Below are positions 1 through 14,600 of a stretch of 29,356 nt of DNA, piece after piece (position 1 is the stretch's first letter; each line of letters starts with the position of its first letter). The stretch is from Tritrichomonas musculus (Eukaryota > Parabasalia > Tritrichomonadida > Tritrichomonadidae): contig JAPFFF010000241.1 of NCBI GenBank assembly GCA_039105265.1, positions 1 to 29,356 of the forward strand, in the 5' to 3' direction. The notes beneath the pieces were generated by a model that was not told the DNA's origin, made no database searches, and saw nothing but the letters and a program-made list of their open reading frames with translations. Position numbers and translations under genes: made by a program.

Positions 1-655
1 AGAAACGTTTGAATAAGAATAATTGATATTGCGATTTAATCTTTATTGATTTTACTTAATTTCGAAATCGTTTTTAATTATCTTACAAAAGTGTTTGAGA
101 TTTGTGTTTTATTTAACTCTGTTCACTTGTGAGAAACGTTTGAATAAGAATAACTGAGATTAAGCTTTAATTTTTACTGATTTTACTTAATTTCGAAATC
201 GTTTTTAATTATCTTACAAAAGTGTTTGAGATTTGTGTTTTATTTAACTCTGTTCATTTGTGAGAAACGTTTGAATAAGAATAACTGAGATTAAGCTTTA
301 ATTTTTACTGATTTTACTTAATTTCGAAATCGTTTTTAATTATCTTACAAAAGTGTTTGAGATTTGTGTTTTATTTAACTCTGTTCATTTGTGAGAAACG
401 TTTGAATAAGAATAACTGAGATTAAGCTTTAATTTTTATTGATTTTACTTAATTTCGAAATCGTTTATAATTATCTTACAAAAGTGTTTGAGATTTGTGT
501 TTTATTTAACTCTGTTCATTTGTGAGAAACGTTTGAATAAGAATAATTGATATTGCGCTTTAATCTTTACTAATTTTACTTAATTTCGAAATCGTTTTTA
601 ATTATCTTACAAAAGTGTTTGAGATTTGTGTTTTATTTAACTCTGTTCATTTGTG

Positions 656-3600
656 AGAAACGTTTGAATAAGAATAACTGAGATTAAGCTTTAATTTTTA
701 TTGATTTTACTTAATTTCGAAATCGTTTTTAATTATCTTACAAAAGTGTTTGAGATTTGTGTTTTATTTAACTCTGTTCACTTGTGAGAAACGTTTGAAT
801 AAGAATAATTGATATTGCGATTTAATCTTTATTGATTTTACTTAATTTCGAAATCGTTTTTAATTATCTTACAAAAGTGTTTGAGATGTGTATTTTATTT
901 AACTCTGTTCACTTGTGAGAAACGTTTGAATAAGAATAACTGAGATTAAGCTTTAATTTTTACTGATTTTACTTAATTTCGAAATCGTTTTTAATTATCT
1001 TACAAAAGTGTTTGAGATTTGTGTTTTATTTAACTCTGTTCATTTGTGAGAAACGTTTGAATAAGAATAACTGAGATTAAGCTTTAATTTTTATTGATTT
1101 TACTTAATTTCGAAATCGTTTATAATTATCTTACAAAAGTGTTTGAGATTTGTGTTTTATTTAACTCTGTTCACTTGTGAGAAACGTTTGAATAAGAATA
1201 ATTGAGATTAAGCTTTAATTTTTACTGATTTTACTTAATTTCGAAATCGTTTATAATTATCTTACAAAAGTGTTTGAGATTTATGTTTTATTTAACTCTG
1301 TTCACTTGTGAGAAACGTTTGAATAAGAATAATTGATATTGCGATTTAATCTTTATTGATTTTACTTAATTTCGAAATCGTTTTTAATTATCTTACAAAA
1401 GTGTTTGAGATTTGTGTTTTATTTAACTCTGTTCACTTGTGAGAAACGTTTGAATAGGAATAATTGAGATTAAGCTTTAATTTTTACTGATTTTACTTAA
1501 TTTCGAAATCGTTTATAATTATCTTACAAAAGTGTTTGAGATTTATGTTTTATTTAACTCTGTTCACTTGTGAGAAACGTTTGAATAAGAATAATTGATA
1601 TTGCGATTTAATCTTTATTGATTTTACTTAATTTCGAAATCGTTTATAATTATCTTACAAAAGTGTTTGAGATTTGTGTTTTATTTAACTCTGTTCACTT
1701 GTGAGAAACGTTTGAATAAGAATAATTGAGATTAAGCTTTAATTTTTACTGATTTTACTTAATTTCGAAATCGTTTATAATTATCTTACAAAAGTGTTTG
1801 AGATTTGTGTTTTATTTAACTCTGTTCACTTGTGAGAAACGTTTGAATAGGAATAATTGATATTGCGATTTAATTTTTACTGATTTTACTTAATTTCGAA
1901 ATCGTTTTTAATTATCTTACAAAAGTGTTTGAGATTTGTGTTTTATTTAACTCTGTTCACTTGTGAGAAACGTTTGAATAAGAATAATTGATATTGCGAT
2001 TTAATCTTTATTGATTTTACTTAATTTCGAAATCGTTTTTAATTATCTTACAAAAGTGTTTGAGATTTGTGTTTTATTTAACTCTGTTCACTTGTGAGAA
2101 ACGTTTGAATAAGAATAATTGATATTGCGATTTAATCTTTATTGATTTTACTTAATTTCGAAATCGTTTATAATTATCTTACAAAAGTGTTTGAGATTTG
2201 TGTTTTATTTAACTCTGTTCACTTGTGAGAAACGTTTGAATAGGAATAATTGATATTGCGATTTAATTTTTACTGATTTTACTTAATTTCGAAATCGTTT
2301 TTAATTATCTTACAAAAGTGTTTGAGATTTGTGTTTTATTTAACTCTGTTCACTTGTGAGAAACGTTTGAATAAGAATAATTGATATTGCGATTTAATCT
2401 TTATTGATTTTACTTAATTTCGAAATCGTTTATAATTATCTTACAAAAGTGTTTGAGATTTGTGTTTTATTTAACTCTGTTCACTTGTGAGAAACGTTTG
2501 AATAAGAATAATTGATATTGCGATTTAATCTTTATTGATTTTACTTAATTTCGAAATCGTTTTTAATTATCTTACAAAAGTGTTTGAGATTTGTGTTTTA
2601 TTTAACTCTGTTCATTTGTGAGAAATGTTAGAATAAGAATAACTGAGATTAAGCTTTAATTTTTACTGATTTTACTTAATTTCGAAATCGTTTTTAATTA
2701 TCTTACAAAAGTGTTTGAGATTTGTGTTTTATTTAACTCTGTTCATTTGTGAGAAACGTTTGAATAAGAATAACTGAGATTAAGCTTTAATTTTTACTGA
2801 TTTTACTTAATTTCGAAATCGTTTATAATTATCTTACAAAAGTGTTTGAGATTTGTGTTTTATTTAACTCTGTTCACTTGTGAGAAACGTTTGAATAAGA
2901 ATAATTGATATTGCGATTTAATCTTTATTGATTTTACTTAATTTCGAAATCGTTTTTAATTATCTTACAAAAGTGTTTGAGATTTGTGTTTTATTTAACT
3001 CTGTTCACTTGTGAGAAACGTTTGAATAAGAATAACTGAGATTAAGCTTTAATTTTTACTGATTTTACTTAATTTCGAAATCGTTTATAATTATCTTACA
3101 AAAGTGTTTGAGATTTGTGTTTTATTTAACTCTGTTCATTTGTGAGAAACGTTTGAATAAGAATAACTGAGATTAAGCTTTAATTTTTATTGATTTTACT
3201 TAATTTCGAAATCGTTTTCAATTATCTTACAAAAGTGTTTGAGATTTATGTTTTATTTAACTCTGTTCATTTGTGAGAAACGTTTGAATAAGAATAACTG
3301 AGATTAAGCTTTAATTTTTACTGATTTTAATTAATTTCGAAATCGTTTTCAATTATCTTACAAAAGTGTTTGAGATTTGTGTTTTATTTAACTCTGTTCA
3401 TTTGTGAGAAACGTTTGAATAAGAATAACTGAGATTAAGCTTTAATTTTTATTGATTTTACTTAATTTCGAAATCGTTTATAATTATCTTACAAAAGTGT
3501 TTGAGATTTGTGTTTTATTTAACTCTGTTCACTTGTGAGAAACGTTTGAATAAGAATAATTGAGATTAAGCTTTAATTTTTACTGATTTTACTTAATTTC

Positions 3601-3668
3601 GAAATCGTTTATAATTATCTTACAAAAGTGTTTGAGATTTGTGTTTTATTTAACTCTGTTCATTTGTG
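656..3668 (+). repeat. Superrepeat copy 1 (monomers 6-28)
   Basis: Monomers 6 to 28 of the left array recur in the same order of subtypes and private variants at 4979-8122. Monomers 7-13 match 40-46 with no difference that I could see by eye. That stretch includes the rare GAGATGTGTATTTT variant at about 883 (again at about 5206) and the AATAGG variant at about 1455 (again at about 5778). The offset is 33 monomers (4323 bp) up to monomer 17 and 34 monomers from monomer 18 on. This shows amplification of blocks of many monomers, not one at a time. Confidence 0.8.
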
Positions 3669-4978
3669 AGAAATGTTAGAATAAGAATAACTGAGATTAA
3701 GCTTTAATTTTTACTGATTTTACTTAATTTCGAAATCGTTTTTAATTATCTTACAAAAGTGTTTGAGATTTGTGTTTTATTTAACTCTGTTCATTTGTGA
3801 GAAACGTTTGAATAAGAATAACTGAGATTAAGCTTTAATTTTTACTGATTTTACTTAATTTCGAAATCGTTTATAATTATCTTACAAAAGTGTTTGAGAT
3901 TTGTGTTTTATTTAACTCTGTTCACTTGTGAGAAACGTTTGAATAAGAATAATTGAGATTAAGCTTTAATTTTTACTGATTTTACTTAATTTCGAAATCG
4001 TTTATAATTATCTTACAAAAGTGTTTGAGATTTGTGTTTTATTTAACTCTGTTCACTTGTGAGAAACGTTTGAATAAGAATAACTGAGATTAAGCTTTAA
4101 TTTTTACTGATTTTAATTAATTTCGAAATCGTTTTCAATTATCTTACAAAAGTGTTTGAGATTTGTGTTTTATTTAACTCTGTTCATTTGTGAGAAACGT
4201 TTGAATAAGAATAACTGAGATTAAGCTTTAATTTTTATTGATTTTACTTAATTTCGAAATCGTTTTTAATTATCTTACAAAAGTGTTTGAGATTTGTGTT
4301 TTATTTAACTCTGTTCACTTGTGAGAAACGTTTGAATAAGAATAATTGAGATTAAGCTTTAATTTTTACTGATTTTACTTAATTTCGAAATCGTTTATAA
4401 TTATCTTACAAAAGTGTTTGAGATTTATGTTTTATTTAACTCTGTTCACTTGTGAGAAACGTTTGAATAAGAATAATTGATATTGCGATTTAATCTTTAT
4501 TGATTTTACTTAATTTCGAAATCGTTTTTAATTATCTTACAAAAGTGTTTGAGATTTGTGTTTTATTTAACTCTGTTCACTTGTGAGAAACGTTTGAATA
4601 GGAATAATTGAGATTAAGCTTTAATTTTTACTGATTTTACTTAATTTCGAAATCGTTTATAATTATCTTACAAAAGTGTTTGAGATTTATGTTTTATTTA
4701 ACTCTGTTCACTTGTGAGAAACGTTTGAATAAGAATAATTGATATTGCGATTTAATCTTTATTGATTTTACTTAATTTCGAAATCGTTTATAATTATCTT
4801 ACAAAAGTGTTTGAGATTTGTGTTTTATTTAACTCTGTTCACTTGTGAGAAACGTTTGAATAAGAATAATTGAGATTAAGCTTTAATTTTTACTGATTTT
4901 ACTTAATTTCGAAATCGTTTATAATTATCTTACAAAAGTGTTTGAGATTTATGTTTTATTTAACTCTGTTCATTTGTG

Positions 4979-7900
4979 AGAAACGTTTGAATAAGAATAA
5001 CTGAGATTAAGCTTTAATTTTTACTGATTTTACTTAATTTCGAAATCGTTTTTAATTATCTTACAAAAGTGTTTGAGATTTGTGTTTTATTTAACTCTGT
5101 TCACTTGTGAGAAACGTTTGAATAAGAATAATTGATATTGCGATTTAATCTTTATTGATTTTACTTAATTTCGAAATCGTTTTTAATTATCTTACAAAAG
5201 TGTTTGAGATGTGTATTTTATTTAACTCTGTTCACTTGTGAGAAACGTTTGAATAAGAATAACTGAGATTAAGCTTTAATTTTTACTGATTTTACTTAAT
5301 TTCGAAATCGTTTTTAATTATCTTACAAAAGTGTTTGAGATTTGTGTTTTATTTAACTCTGTTCATTTGTGAGAAACGTTTGAATAAGAATAACTGAGAT
5401 TAAGCTTTAATTTTTATTGATTTTACTTAATTTCGAAATCGTTTATAATTATCTTACAAAAGTGTTTGAGATTTGTGTTTTATTTAACTCTGTTCACTTG
5501 TGAGAAACGTTTGAATAAGAATAATTGAGATTAAGCTTTAATTTTTACTGATTTTACTTAATTTCGAAATCGTTTATAATTATCTTACAAAAGTGTTTGA
5601 GATTTATGTTTTATTTAACTCTGTTCACTTGTGAGAAACGTTTGAATAAGAATAATTGATATTGCGATTTAATCTTTATTGATTTTACTTAATTTCGAAA
5701 TCGTTTTTAATTATCTTACAAAAGTGTTTGAGATTTGTGTTTTATTTAACTCTGTTCACTTGTGAGAAACGTTTGAATAGGAATAATTGAGATTAAGCTT
5801 TAATTTTTACTGATTTTACTTAATTTCGAAATCGTTTATAATTATCTTACAAAAGTGTTTGAGATTTATGTTTTATTTAACTCTGTTCACTTGTGAGAAA
5901 CGTTTGAATAAGAATAATTGATATTGCGATTTAATCTTTATTGATTTTACTTAATTTCGAAATCGTTTATAATTATCTTACAAAAGTGTTTGAGATTTGT
6001 GTTTTATTTAACTCTGTTCACTTGTGAGAAACGTTTGAATAGGAATAATTGAGATTAAGCTTTAATTTTTACTGATTTTACTTAATTTCGAAATCGTTTA
6101 TAATTATCTTACAAAAGTGTTTGAGATTTGTGTTTTATTTAACTCTGTTCACTTGTGAGAAACGTTTGAATAGGAATAATTGATATTGCGATTTAATTTT
6201 TACTGATTTTACTTAATTTCGAAATCGTTTTTAATTATCTTACAAAAGTGTTTGAGATTTGTGTTTTATTTAACTCTGTTCACTTGTGAGAAACGTTTGA
6301 ATAAGAATAATTGATATTGCGATTTAATCTTTATTGATTTTACTTAATTTCGAAATCGTTTTTAATTATCTTACAAAAGTGTTTGAGATTTGTGTTTTAT
6401 TTAACTCTGTTCACTTGTGAGAAACGTTTGAATAAGAATAATTGATATTGCGATTTAATCTTTATTGATTTTACTTAATTTCGAAATCGTTTATAATTAT
6501 CTTACAAAAGTGTTTGAGATTTGTGTTTTATTTAACTCTGTTCACTTGTGAGAAACGTTTGAATAGGAATAATTGAGATTAAGCTTTAATTTTTACTGAT
6601 TTTACTTAATTTCGAAATCGTTTATAATTATCTTACAAAAGTGTTTGAGATTTGTGTTTTATTTAACTCTGTTCACTTGTGAGAAACGTTTGAATAGGAA
6701 TAATTGATATTGCGATTTAATTTTTACTGATTTTACTTAATTTCGAAATCGTTTTTAATTATCTTACAAAAGTGTTTGAGATTTGTGTTTTATTTAACTC
6801 TGTTCACTTGTGAGAAACGTTTGAATAAGAATAATTGATATTGCGATTTAATCTTTATTGATTTTACTTAATTTCGAAATCGTTTTTAATTATCTTACAA
6901 AAGTGTTTGAGATTTGTGTTTTATTTAACTCTGTTCACTTGTGAGAAACGTTTGAATAAGAATAATTGATATTGCGATTTAATCTTTATTGATTTTACTT
7001 AATTTCGAAATCGTTTTTAATTATCTTACAAAAGTGTTTGAGATTTGTGTTTTATTTAACTCTGTTCATTTGTGAGAAATGTTAGAATAAGAATAACTGA
7101 GATTAAGCTTTAATTTTTACTGATTTTACTTAATTTCGAAATCGTTTTTAATTATCTTACAAAAGTGTTTGAGATTTGTGTTTTATTTAACTCTGTTCAT
7201 TTGTGAGAAACGTTTGAATAAGAATAACTGAGATTAAGCTTTAATTTTTACTGATTTTACTTAATTTCGAAATCGTTTATAATTATCTTACAAAAGTGTT
7301 TGAGATTTGTGTTTTATTTAACTCTGTTCACTTGTGAGAAACGTTTGAATAAGAATAATTGATATTGCGATTTAATCTTTATTGATTTTACTTAATTTCG
7401 AAATCGTTTTTAATTATCTTACAAAAGTGTTTGAGATTTGTGTTTTATTTAACTCTGTTCACTTGTGAGAAACGTTTGAATAAGAATAACTGAGATTAAG
7501 CTTTAATTTTTACTGATTTTACTTAATTTCGAAATCGTTTATAATTATCTTACAAAAGTGTTTGAGATTTGTGTTTTATTTAACTCTGTTCATTTGTGAG
7601 AAACGTTTGAATAAGAATAACTGAGATTAAGCTTTAATTTTTATTGATTTTACTTAATTTCGAAATCGTTTTCAATTATCTTACAAAAGTGTTTGAGATT
7701 TGTGTTTTATTTAACTCTGTTCATTTGTGAGAAACGTTTGAATAAGAATAACTGAGATTAAGCTTTAATTTTTACTGATTTTAATTAATTTCGAAATCGT
7801 TTTCAATTATCTTACAAAAGTGTTTGAGATTTGTGTTTTATTTAACTCTGTTCACTTGTGAGAAACGTTTGAATAAGAATAACTGAGATTAAGCTTTAAT

Positions 7901-8122
7901 TTTTATTGATTTTACTTAATTTCGAAATCGTTTATAATTATCTTACAAAAGTGTTTGAGATTTGTGTTTTATTTAACTCTGTTCACTTGTGAGAAACGTT
8001 TGAATAAGAATAATTGAGATTAAGCTTTAATTTTTACTGATTTTACTTAATTTCGAAATCGTTTATAATTATCTTACAAAAGTGTTTGAGATTTGTGTTT
8101 TATTTAACTCTGTTCACTTGTG
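4979..8122 (+). repeat. Superrepeat copy 2 (monomers 39-62)
   Basis: This is the second copy of the block at 656-3668, with one extra monomer at about 6551-6681 that shifts the register from 33 to 34. Isolated single-site differences from copy 1 are seen in a few monomers (for example 6/39, 14/47, 19/53, 25/59, 28/62). A further, less complete copy of the same subtype order appears to follow from about 8254: monomers 64-69 resemble 32-37 and 68-74 resemble 45-55 in part. The middle of the left array is therefore built from successive related blocks of about 4.2-4.4 kb. Confidence 0.75.
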
Positions 8123-11100
8123 AGAAACGTTTGAATAAGAATAATTGAGATTAAGCTTTAATTTTTACTGATTTTACTTAATTTCGAAATCGTTTTTAAT
8201 TATCTTACAAAAGTGTTTGAGATTTGTGTTTTATTTAACTCTGTTCACTTGTGAGAAACGTTTGAATAAGAATAACTGAGATTAAGCTTTAATTTTTACT
8301 GATTTTAATTAATTTCGAAATCGTTTTCAATTATCTTACAAAAGTGTTTGAGATTTGTGTTTTATTTAACTCTGTTCATTTGTGAGAAACGTTTGAATAA
8401 GAATAACTGAGATTAAGCTTTAATTTTTATTGATTTTACTTAATTTCGAAATCGTTTTTAATTATCTTACAAAAGTGTTTGAGATTTGTGTTTTATTTAA
8501 CTCTGTTCACTTGTGAGAAACGTTTGAATAAGAATAATTGAGATTAAGCTTTAATTTTTACTGATTTTACTTAATTTCGAAATCGTTTTTAATTATCTTA
8601 CAAAAGTGTTTGAGATTTATGTTTTATTTAACTCTGTTCACTTGTGAGAAACGTTTGAATAAGAATAATTGATATTGCGATTTAATCTTTATTGATTTTA
8701 CTTAATTTCGAAATCGTTTATAATTATCTTACAAAAGTGTTTGAGATTTGTGTTTTATTTAACTCTGTTCACTTGTGAGAAACGTTTGAATAGGAATAAT
8801 TGAGATTAAGCTTTAATTTTTACTGATTTTACTTAATTTCGAAATCGTTTATAATTATCTTACAAAAGTGTTTGAGATTTATGTTTTATTTAACTCTGTT
8901 CACTTGTGAGAAACGTTTGAATAAGAATAATTGATATTGCGATTTAATCTTTATTGATTTTACTTAATTTCGAAATCGTTTATAATTATCTTACAAAAGT
9001 GTTTGAGATTTGTGTTTTATTTAACTCTGTTCACTTGTGAGAAACGTTTGAATAGGAATAATTGAGATTAAGCTTTAATTTTTACTGATTTTACTTAATT
9101 TCGAAATCGTTTATAATTATCTTACAAAAGTGTTTGAGATTTGTGTTTTATTTAACTCTGTTCACTTGTGAGAAACGTTTGAATAAGAATAATTGATATT
9201 GCGATTTAATTTTTACTGATTTTACTTAATTTCGAAATCGTTTTTAATTATCTTACAAAAGTGTTTGAGATTTGTGTTTTATTTAACTCTGTTCACTTGT
9301 GAGAAACGTTTGAATAAGAATAATTGATATTGCGATTTAATCTTTATTGATTTTACTTAATTTCGAAATCGTTTTTAATTATCTTACAAAAGTGTTTGAG
9401 ATTTGTGTTTTATTTAACTCTGTTCACTTGTGAGAAACGTTTGAATAAGAATAATTGATATTGCGATTTAATCTTTATTGATTTTACTTAATTTCGAAAT
9501 CGTTTTTAATTATCTTACAAAAGTGTTTGAGATTTGTGTTTTATTTAACTCTGTTCATTTGTGAGAAATGTTAGAATAAGAATAACTGAGATTAAGCTTT
9601 AATTTTTACTGATTTTACTTAATTTCGAAATCGTTTTTAATTATCTTACAAAAGTGTTTGAGATTTGTGTTTTATTTAACTCTGTTCATTTGTGAGAAAC
9701 GTTTGAATAAGAATAACTGAGATTAAGCTTTAATTTTTACTGATTTTACTTAATTTCGAAATCGTTTTTAATTATCTTACAAAAGTGTTTGAGATTTGTG
9801 TTTTATTTAACTCTGTTCACTTGTGAGAAACGTTTGAATAAGAATAATTGATATTGCGATTTAATCTTTATTGATTTTACTTAATTTCGAAATCGTTTTT
9901 AATTATCTTACAAAAGTGTTTGAGATTTGTGTTTTATTTAACTCTGTTCACTTGTGAGAAACGTTTGAATAGGAATAATTGATATTGCGATTTAATTTTT
10001 ACTGATTTTACTTAATTTCGAAATCGTTTTTAATTATCTTACAAAAGTGTTTGAGATTTATGTTTTATTTAACTCTGTTCACTTGTGAGAAACGTTTGAA
10101 TAGGAATAATTGATATTGCGATTTAATTTTTACTGATTTTACTTAATTTCGAAATCGTTTTTAATTATCTTACAAAAGTGTTTGAGATTTGTGTTTTATT
10201 TAACTCTGTTCACTTGTTAGAAACGTTTGAATAAGAATAATTGATATTGCGATTTAATCTTTATTGATTTTACTTAATTTCGAAATCGTTTTTAATTATC
10301 TTACAAAAGTGTTTGAGATTTGTGTTTTATTTAACTCTGTTCACTTGTGAGAAACGTTTGAATAAGAATAATTGATATTGCGATTTAATCTTTATTGATT
10401 TTACTTAATTTCGAAATCGTTTTTAATTATCTTACAAAAGTGTTTGAGATTTGTGTTTTATTTAACTCTGTTCATTTGTGAGAAATGTTAGAATAAGAAT
10501 AACTGAGATTAAGCTTTAATTTTTACTGATTTTACTTAATTTCGAAATCGTTTTTAATTATCTTACAAAAGTGTTTGAGATTTGTGTTTTATTTAACTCT
10601 GTTCACTTGTGAGAAACGTTTGAATAGGAATAATTGATATTGCGATTTAATTTTTACTGATTTTACTTAATTTCGAAATCGTTTTTAATTATCTTACAAA
10701 AGTGTTTGAGATTTATGTTTTATTTAACTCTGTTCACTTGTGAGAAACGTTTGAATAGGAATAATTGATATTGCGATTTAATTTTTACTGATTTTACTTA
10801 ATTTCGAAATCGTTTTTAATTATCTTACAAAAGTGTTTGAGATTTGTGTTTTATTTAACTCTGTTCACTTGTGAGAAACGTTTGAATAAGAATAATTGAT
10901 ATTGCGATTTAATCTTTATTGATTTTACTTAATTTCGAAATCGTTTTTAATTATCTTACAAAAGTGTTTGAGATTTGTGTTTTATTTAACTCTGTTCACT
11001 TGTGAGAAACGTTTGAATAAGAATAATTGATATTGCGATTTAATCTTTATTGATTTTACTTAATTTCGAAATCGTTTTTAATTATCTTACAAAAGTGTTT

Positions 11101-11659
11101 GAGATTTGTGTTTTATTTAACTCTGTTCATTTGTGAGAAATGTTAGAATAAGAATAACTGAGATTAAGCTTTAATTTTTACTGATTTTACTTAATTTCGA
11201 AATCGTTTTTAATTATCTTACAAAAGTGTTTGAGATTTGTGTTTTATTTAACTCTGTTCATTTGTGAGAAACGTTTGAATAAGAATAACTGAGATTAAGC
11301 TTTAATTTTTACTGATTTTACTTAATTTCGAAATCGTTTATAATTATCTTACAAAAGTGTTTGAGATTTGTGTTTTATTTAACTCTGTTCACTTGTGAGA
11401 AACGTTTGAATAAGAATAATTGATATTGCGATTTAATCTTTATTGATTTTACTTAATTTCGAAATCGTTTTTAATTATCTTACAAAAGTGTTTGAGATTT
11501 GTGTTTTATTTAACTCTGTTCACTTGTGAGAAACGTTTGAATAAGAATAACTGAGATTAAGCTTTAATTTTTACTGATTTTACTTAATTTCGAAATCGTT
11601 TTTAATTATCTTACAAAAGTGTTTGAGATTTGTGTTTTATTTAACTCTGTTCACTTGTG

Positions 11660-14600
11660 AGAAACGTTTGAATAGGAATAACTGAGATTAAGCTTTAATT
11701 TTTACTGATTTTAATTAATTTCGAAATCGTTTTCAATTATCTTACAAAAGTGTTTGAGATTTGTGTTTTATTTAACTCTGTTCATTTGTGAGAAACGTTT
11801 GAATAAGAATAACTGAGATTAAGCTTTAATTTTTATTGATTTTAATTAATTTCGAAATCGTTTTCAATTATCTTACAAAAGTGTTTGAGATTTGTGTTTT
11901 ATTTAACTCTGTTCACTTGTGAGAAACGTTTGAATAAGAATAACTGAGATTAAGCTTTAATTTTTACTGATTTTAATTAATTTCGAAATCGTTTTCAATT
12001 ATCTTACAAAAGTGTTTGAGATTTGTGTTTTATTTAACTCTGTTTATTTGTGAGAAATGTTAGATTAAGAATAACTGAGATTAAGCTTTAATTTTTATTG
12101 ATTTTACTTAATTTCGAAATCGTTTATAATTATCTTACAAAAGTGTTTGAGATTTGTGTTTTATTTAACTCTGTTCATTTGTGAGAAATGTTAGAATAAG
12201 AATAACTGAGATTAAGCTTTAATTTTTATTGATTTTACTTAATTTCGAAATCGTTTTTAATTATCTTACAAAAGTGTTTGAGATTTGTGTTTTATTTAAC
12301 TCTGTTCATTTGTGAGAAACGTTTGAATAAGAATAACTGAGATTAAGCTTTAATTTTTACTGATTTTACTTAATTTCGAAATCGTTTTCAATTATCTTAC
12401 AAAAGTGTTTGAGATTTATGTTTTATTTAACTCTGTTCATTTGTGAGAAACGTTTGAATAAGAATAACTGAGATTAAGCTTTAATTTTTACTGATTTTAC
12501 TTAATTTCGAAATCGTTTTTAATTATCTTACAAAAGTGTTTGAGATTTGTGTTTTATTTAACTCTGTTCATTTGTGAGAAACGTTTGAATAAGAATAACT
12601 GAGATTAAGCTTTAATTTTTATTGATTTTACTTAATTTCGAAATCTTTTTCAATTATCTTATAAAAGTGTTTGAGATTTGTGTTTTATTTAACTCTGTTC
12701 ACTTGTGAGAAATGTTAGATTAAGAATAACTGAGATTAAGCTTTAATCTTTACTAATTTTACTTAATTTCGAAATCGTTTTCAATTATCTTACAAAAGTG
12801 TTTGAGATTTGTGTTATATTTAACTCTGTTCATTTGTGAGAAACGTTTGAATAAGAATAACTGAGATTAAGCTTTAATTTTTACTGATTTTAATTAATTT
12901 CGAAATCGTTTATAATTATCTTACAAAAGTGTTTGAGATTTATGTTTTATTTAACTCTGTTCACTTGTGAGAAACGTTTGAATAAGAATAATTGATATTG
13001 CGATTTAATCTTTATTGATTTTACTTAATTTCGAAATCGTTTTTAATTATCTTACAAAAGTGTTTGAGATTTGTGTTTTATTTAACTCTGTTCACTTGTG
13101 AGAAACGTTTGAATAAGAATAACTGAGATTAAGCTTTAATTTTTATTGATTTTACTTAATTTCGAAATCTTTTTCAATTATCTTACAAAAGTGTTTGAGA
13201 TTTGTGTTTTATTTAACTCTGTTCACTTGTGAGAAACGTTTGAATAAGAATAACTGAGATTAAGCTTTAATTTTTACTGATTTTAATTAATTTCGAAATC
13301 GAATTATCTTACAAAAGTGTTTGAGATTTGTGTTTTATTTAACTCTGTTCATTTGTGAGAAACGTTTGAATAAGAATTGAGATTAAGCTTTAATTTTTAT
13401 TGATTTTAATTAATTTCGAAATCGTTTTCAATTATCTTACAAAAGTGTTTGAGATTTGTGTTTTATTTAACTCTGTTCACTTGTGAGAAACGTTTGAATA
13501 AGAATAACTGAGATTAAGCTTTAATTTTTACTGATTTTAATTAATTTCGAAATCGTTTTCAATTATCTTACAAAAGTGTTTGAGATTTGTGTTTTATTTA
13601 ACTCTGTTTATTTGTGAGAAATGTTAGATTAAGAATAACTGAGATTAAGCTTTAATTTTTATTGATTTTACTTAATTTCGAAATCGTTTATAATTATCTT
13701 ACAAAAGTGTTTGAGATTTGTGTTTTATTTAACTCTGTTCATTTGTGAGAAATGTTAGAATAAGAATAACTGAGATTAAGCTTTAATTTTTATTGATTTT
13801 ACTTAATTTCGAAATCGTTTTTAATTATCTTACAAAAGTGTTTGAGATTTGTGTTTTATTTAACTCTGTTCATTTGTGAGAAACGTTTGAATAAGAATAA
13901 CTGAGATTAAGCTTTAATTTTTACTGATTTTACTTAATTTCGAAATCGTTTTCAATTATCTTACAAAAGTGTTTGAGATTTATGTTTTATTTAACTCTGT
14001 TCATTTGTGAGAAACGTTTGAATAAGAATAACTGAGATTAAGCTTTAATTTTTACTGATTTTACTTAATTTCGAAATCGTTTTTAATTATCTTACAAAAG
14101 TGTTTGAGATTTGTGTTTTATTTAACTCTGTTCATTTGTGAGAAACGTTTGAATAAGAATAACTGAGATTAAGCTTTAATTTTTATTGATTTTACTTAAT
14201 TTCGAAATCTTTTTCAATTATCTTATAAAAGTGTTTGAGATTTGTGTTTTATTTAACTCTGTTCACTTGTGAGAAATGTTAGATTAAGAATAACTGAGAT
14301 TAAGCTTTAATCTTTACTAATTTTACTTAATTTCGAAATCGTTTTCAATTATCTTACAAAAGTGTTTGAGATTTGTGTTATATTTAACTCTGTTCATTTG
14401 TGAGAAACGTTTGAATAAGAATAACTGAGATTAAGCTTTAATTTTTACTGATTTTAATTAATTTCGAAATCGTTTATAATTATCTTACAAAAGTGTTTGA
14501 GATTTATGTTTTATTTAACTCTGTTCACTTGTGAGAAACGTTTGAATAAGAATAATTGATATTGCGATTTAATCTTTATTGATTTTACTTAATTTCGAAA

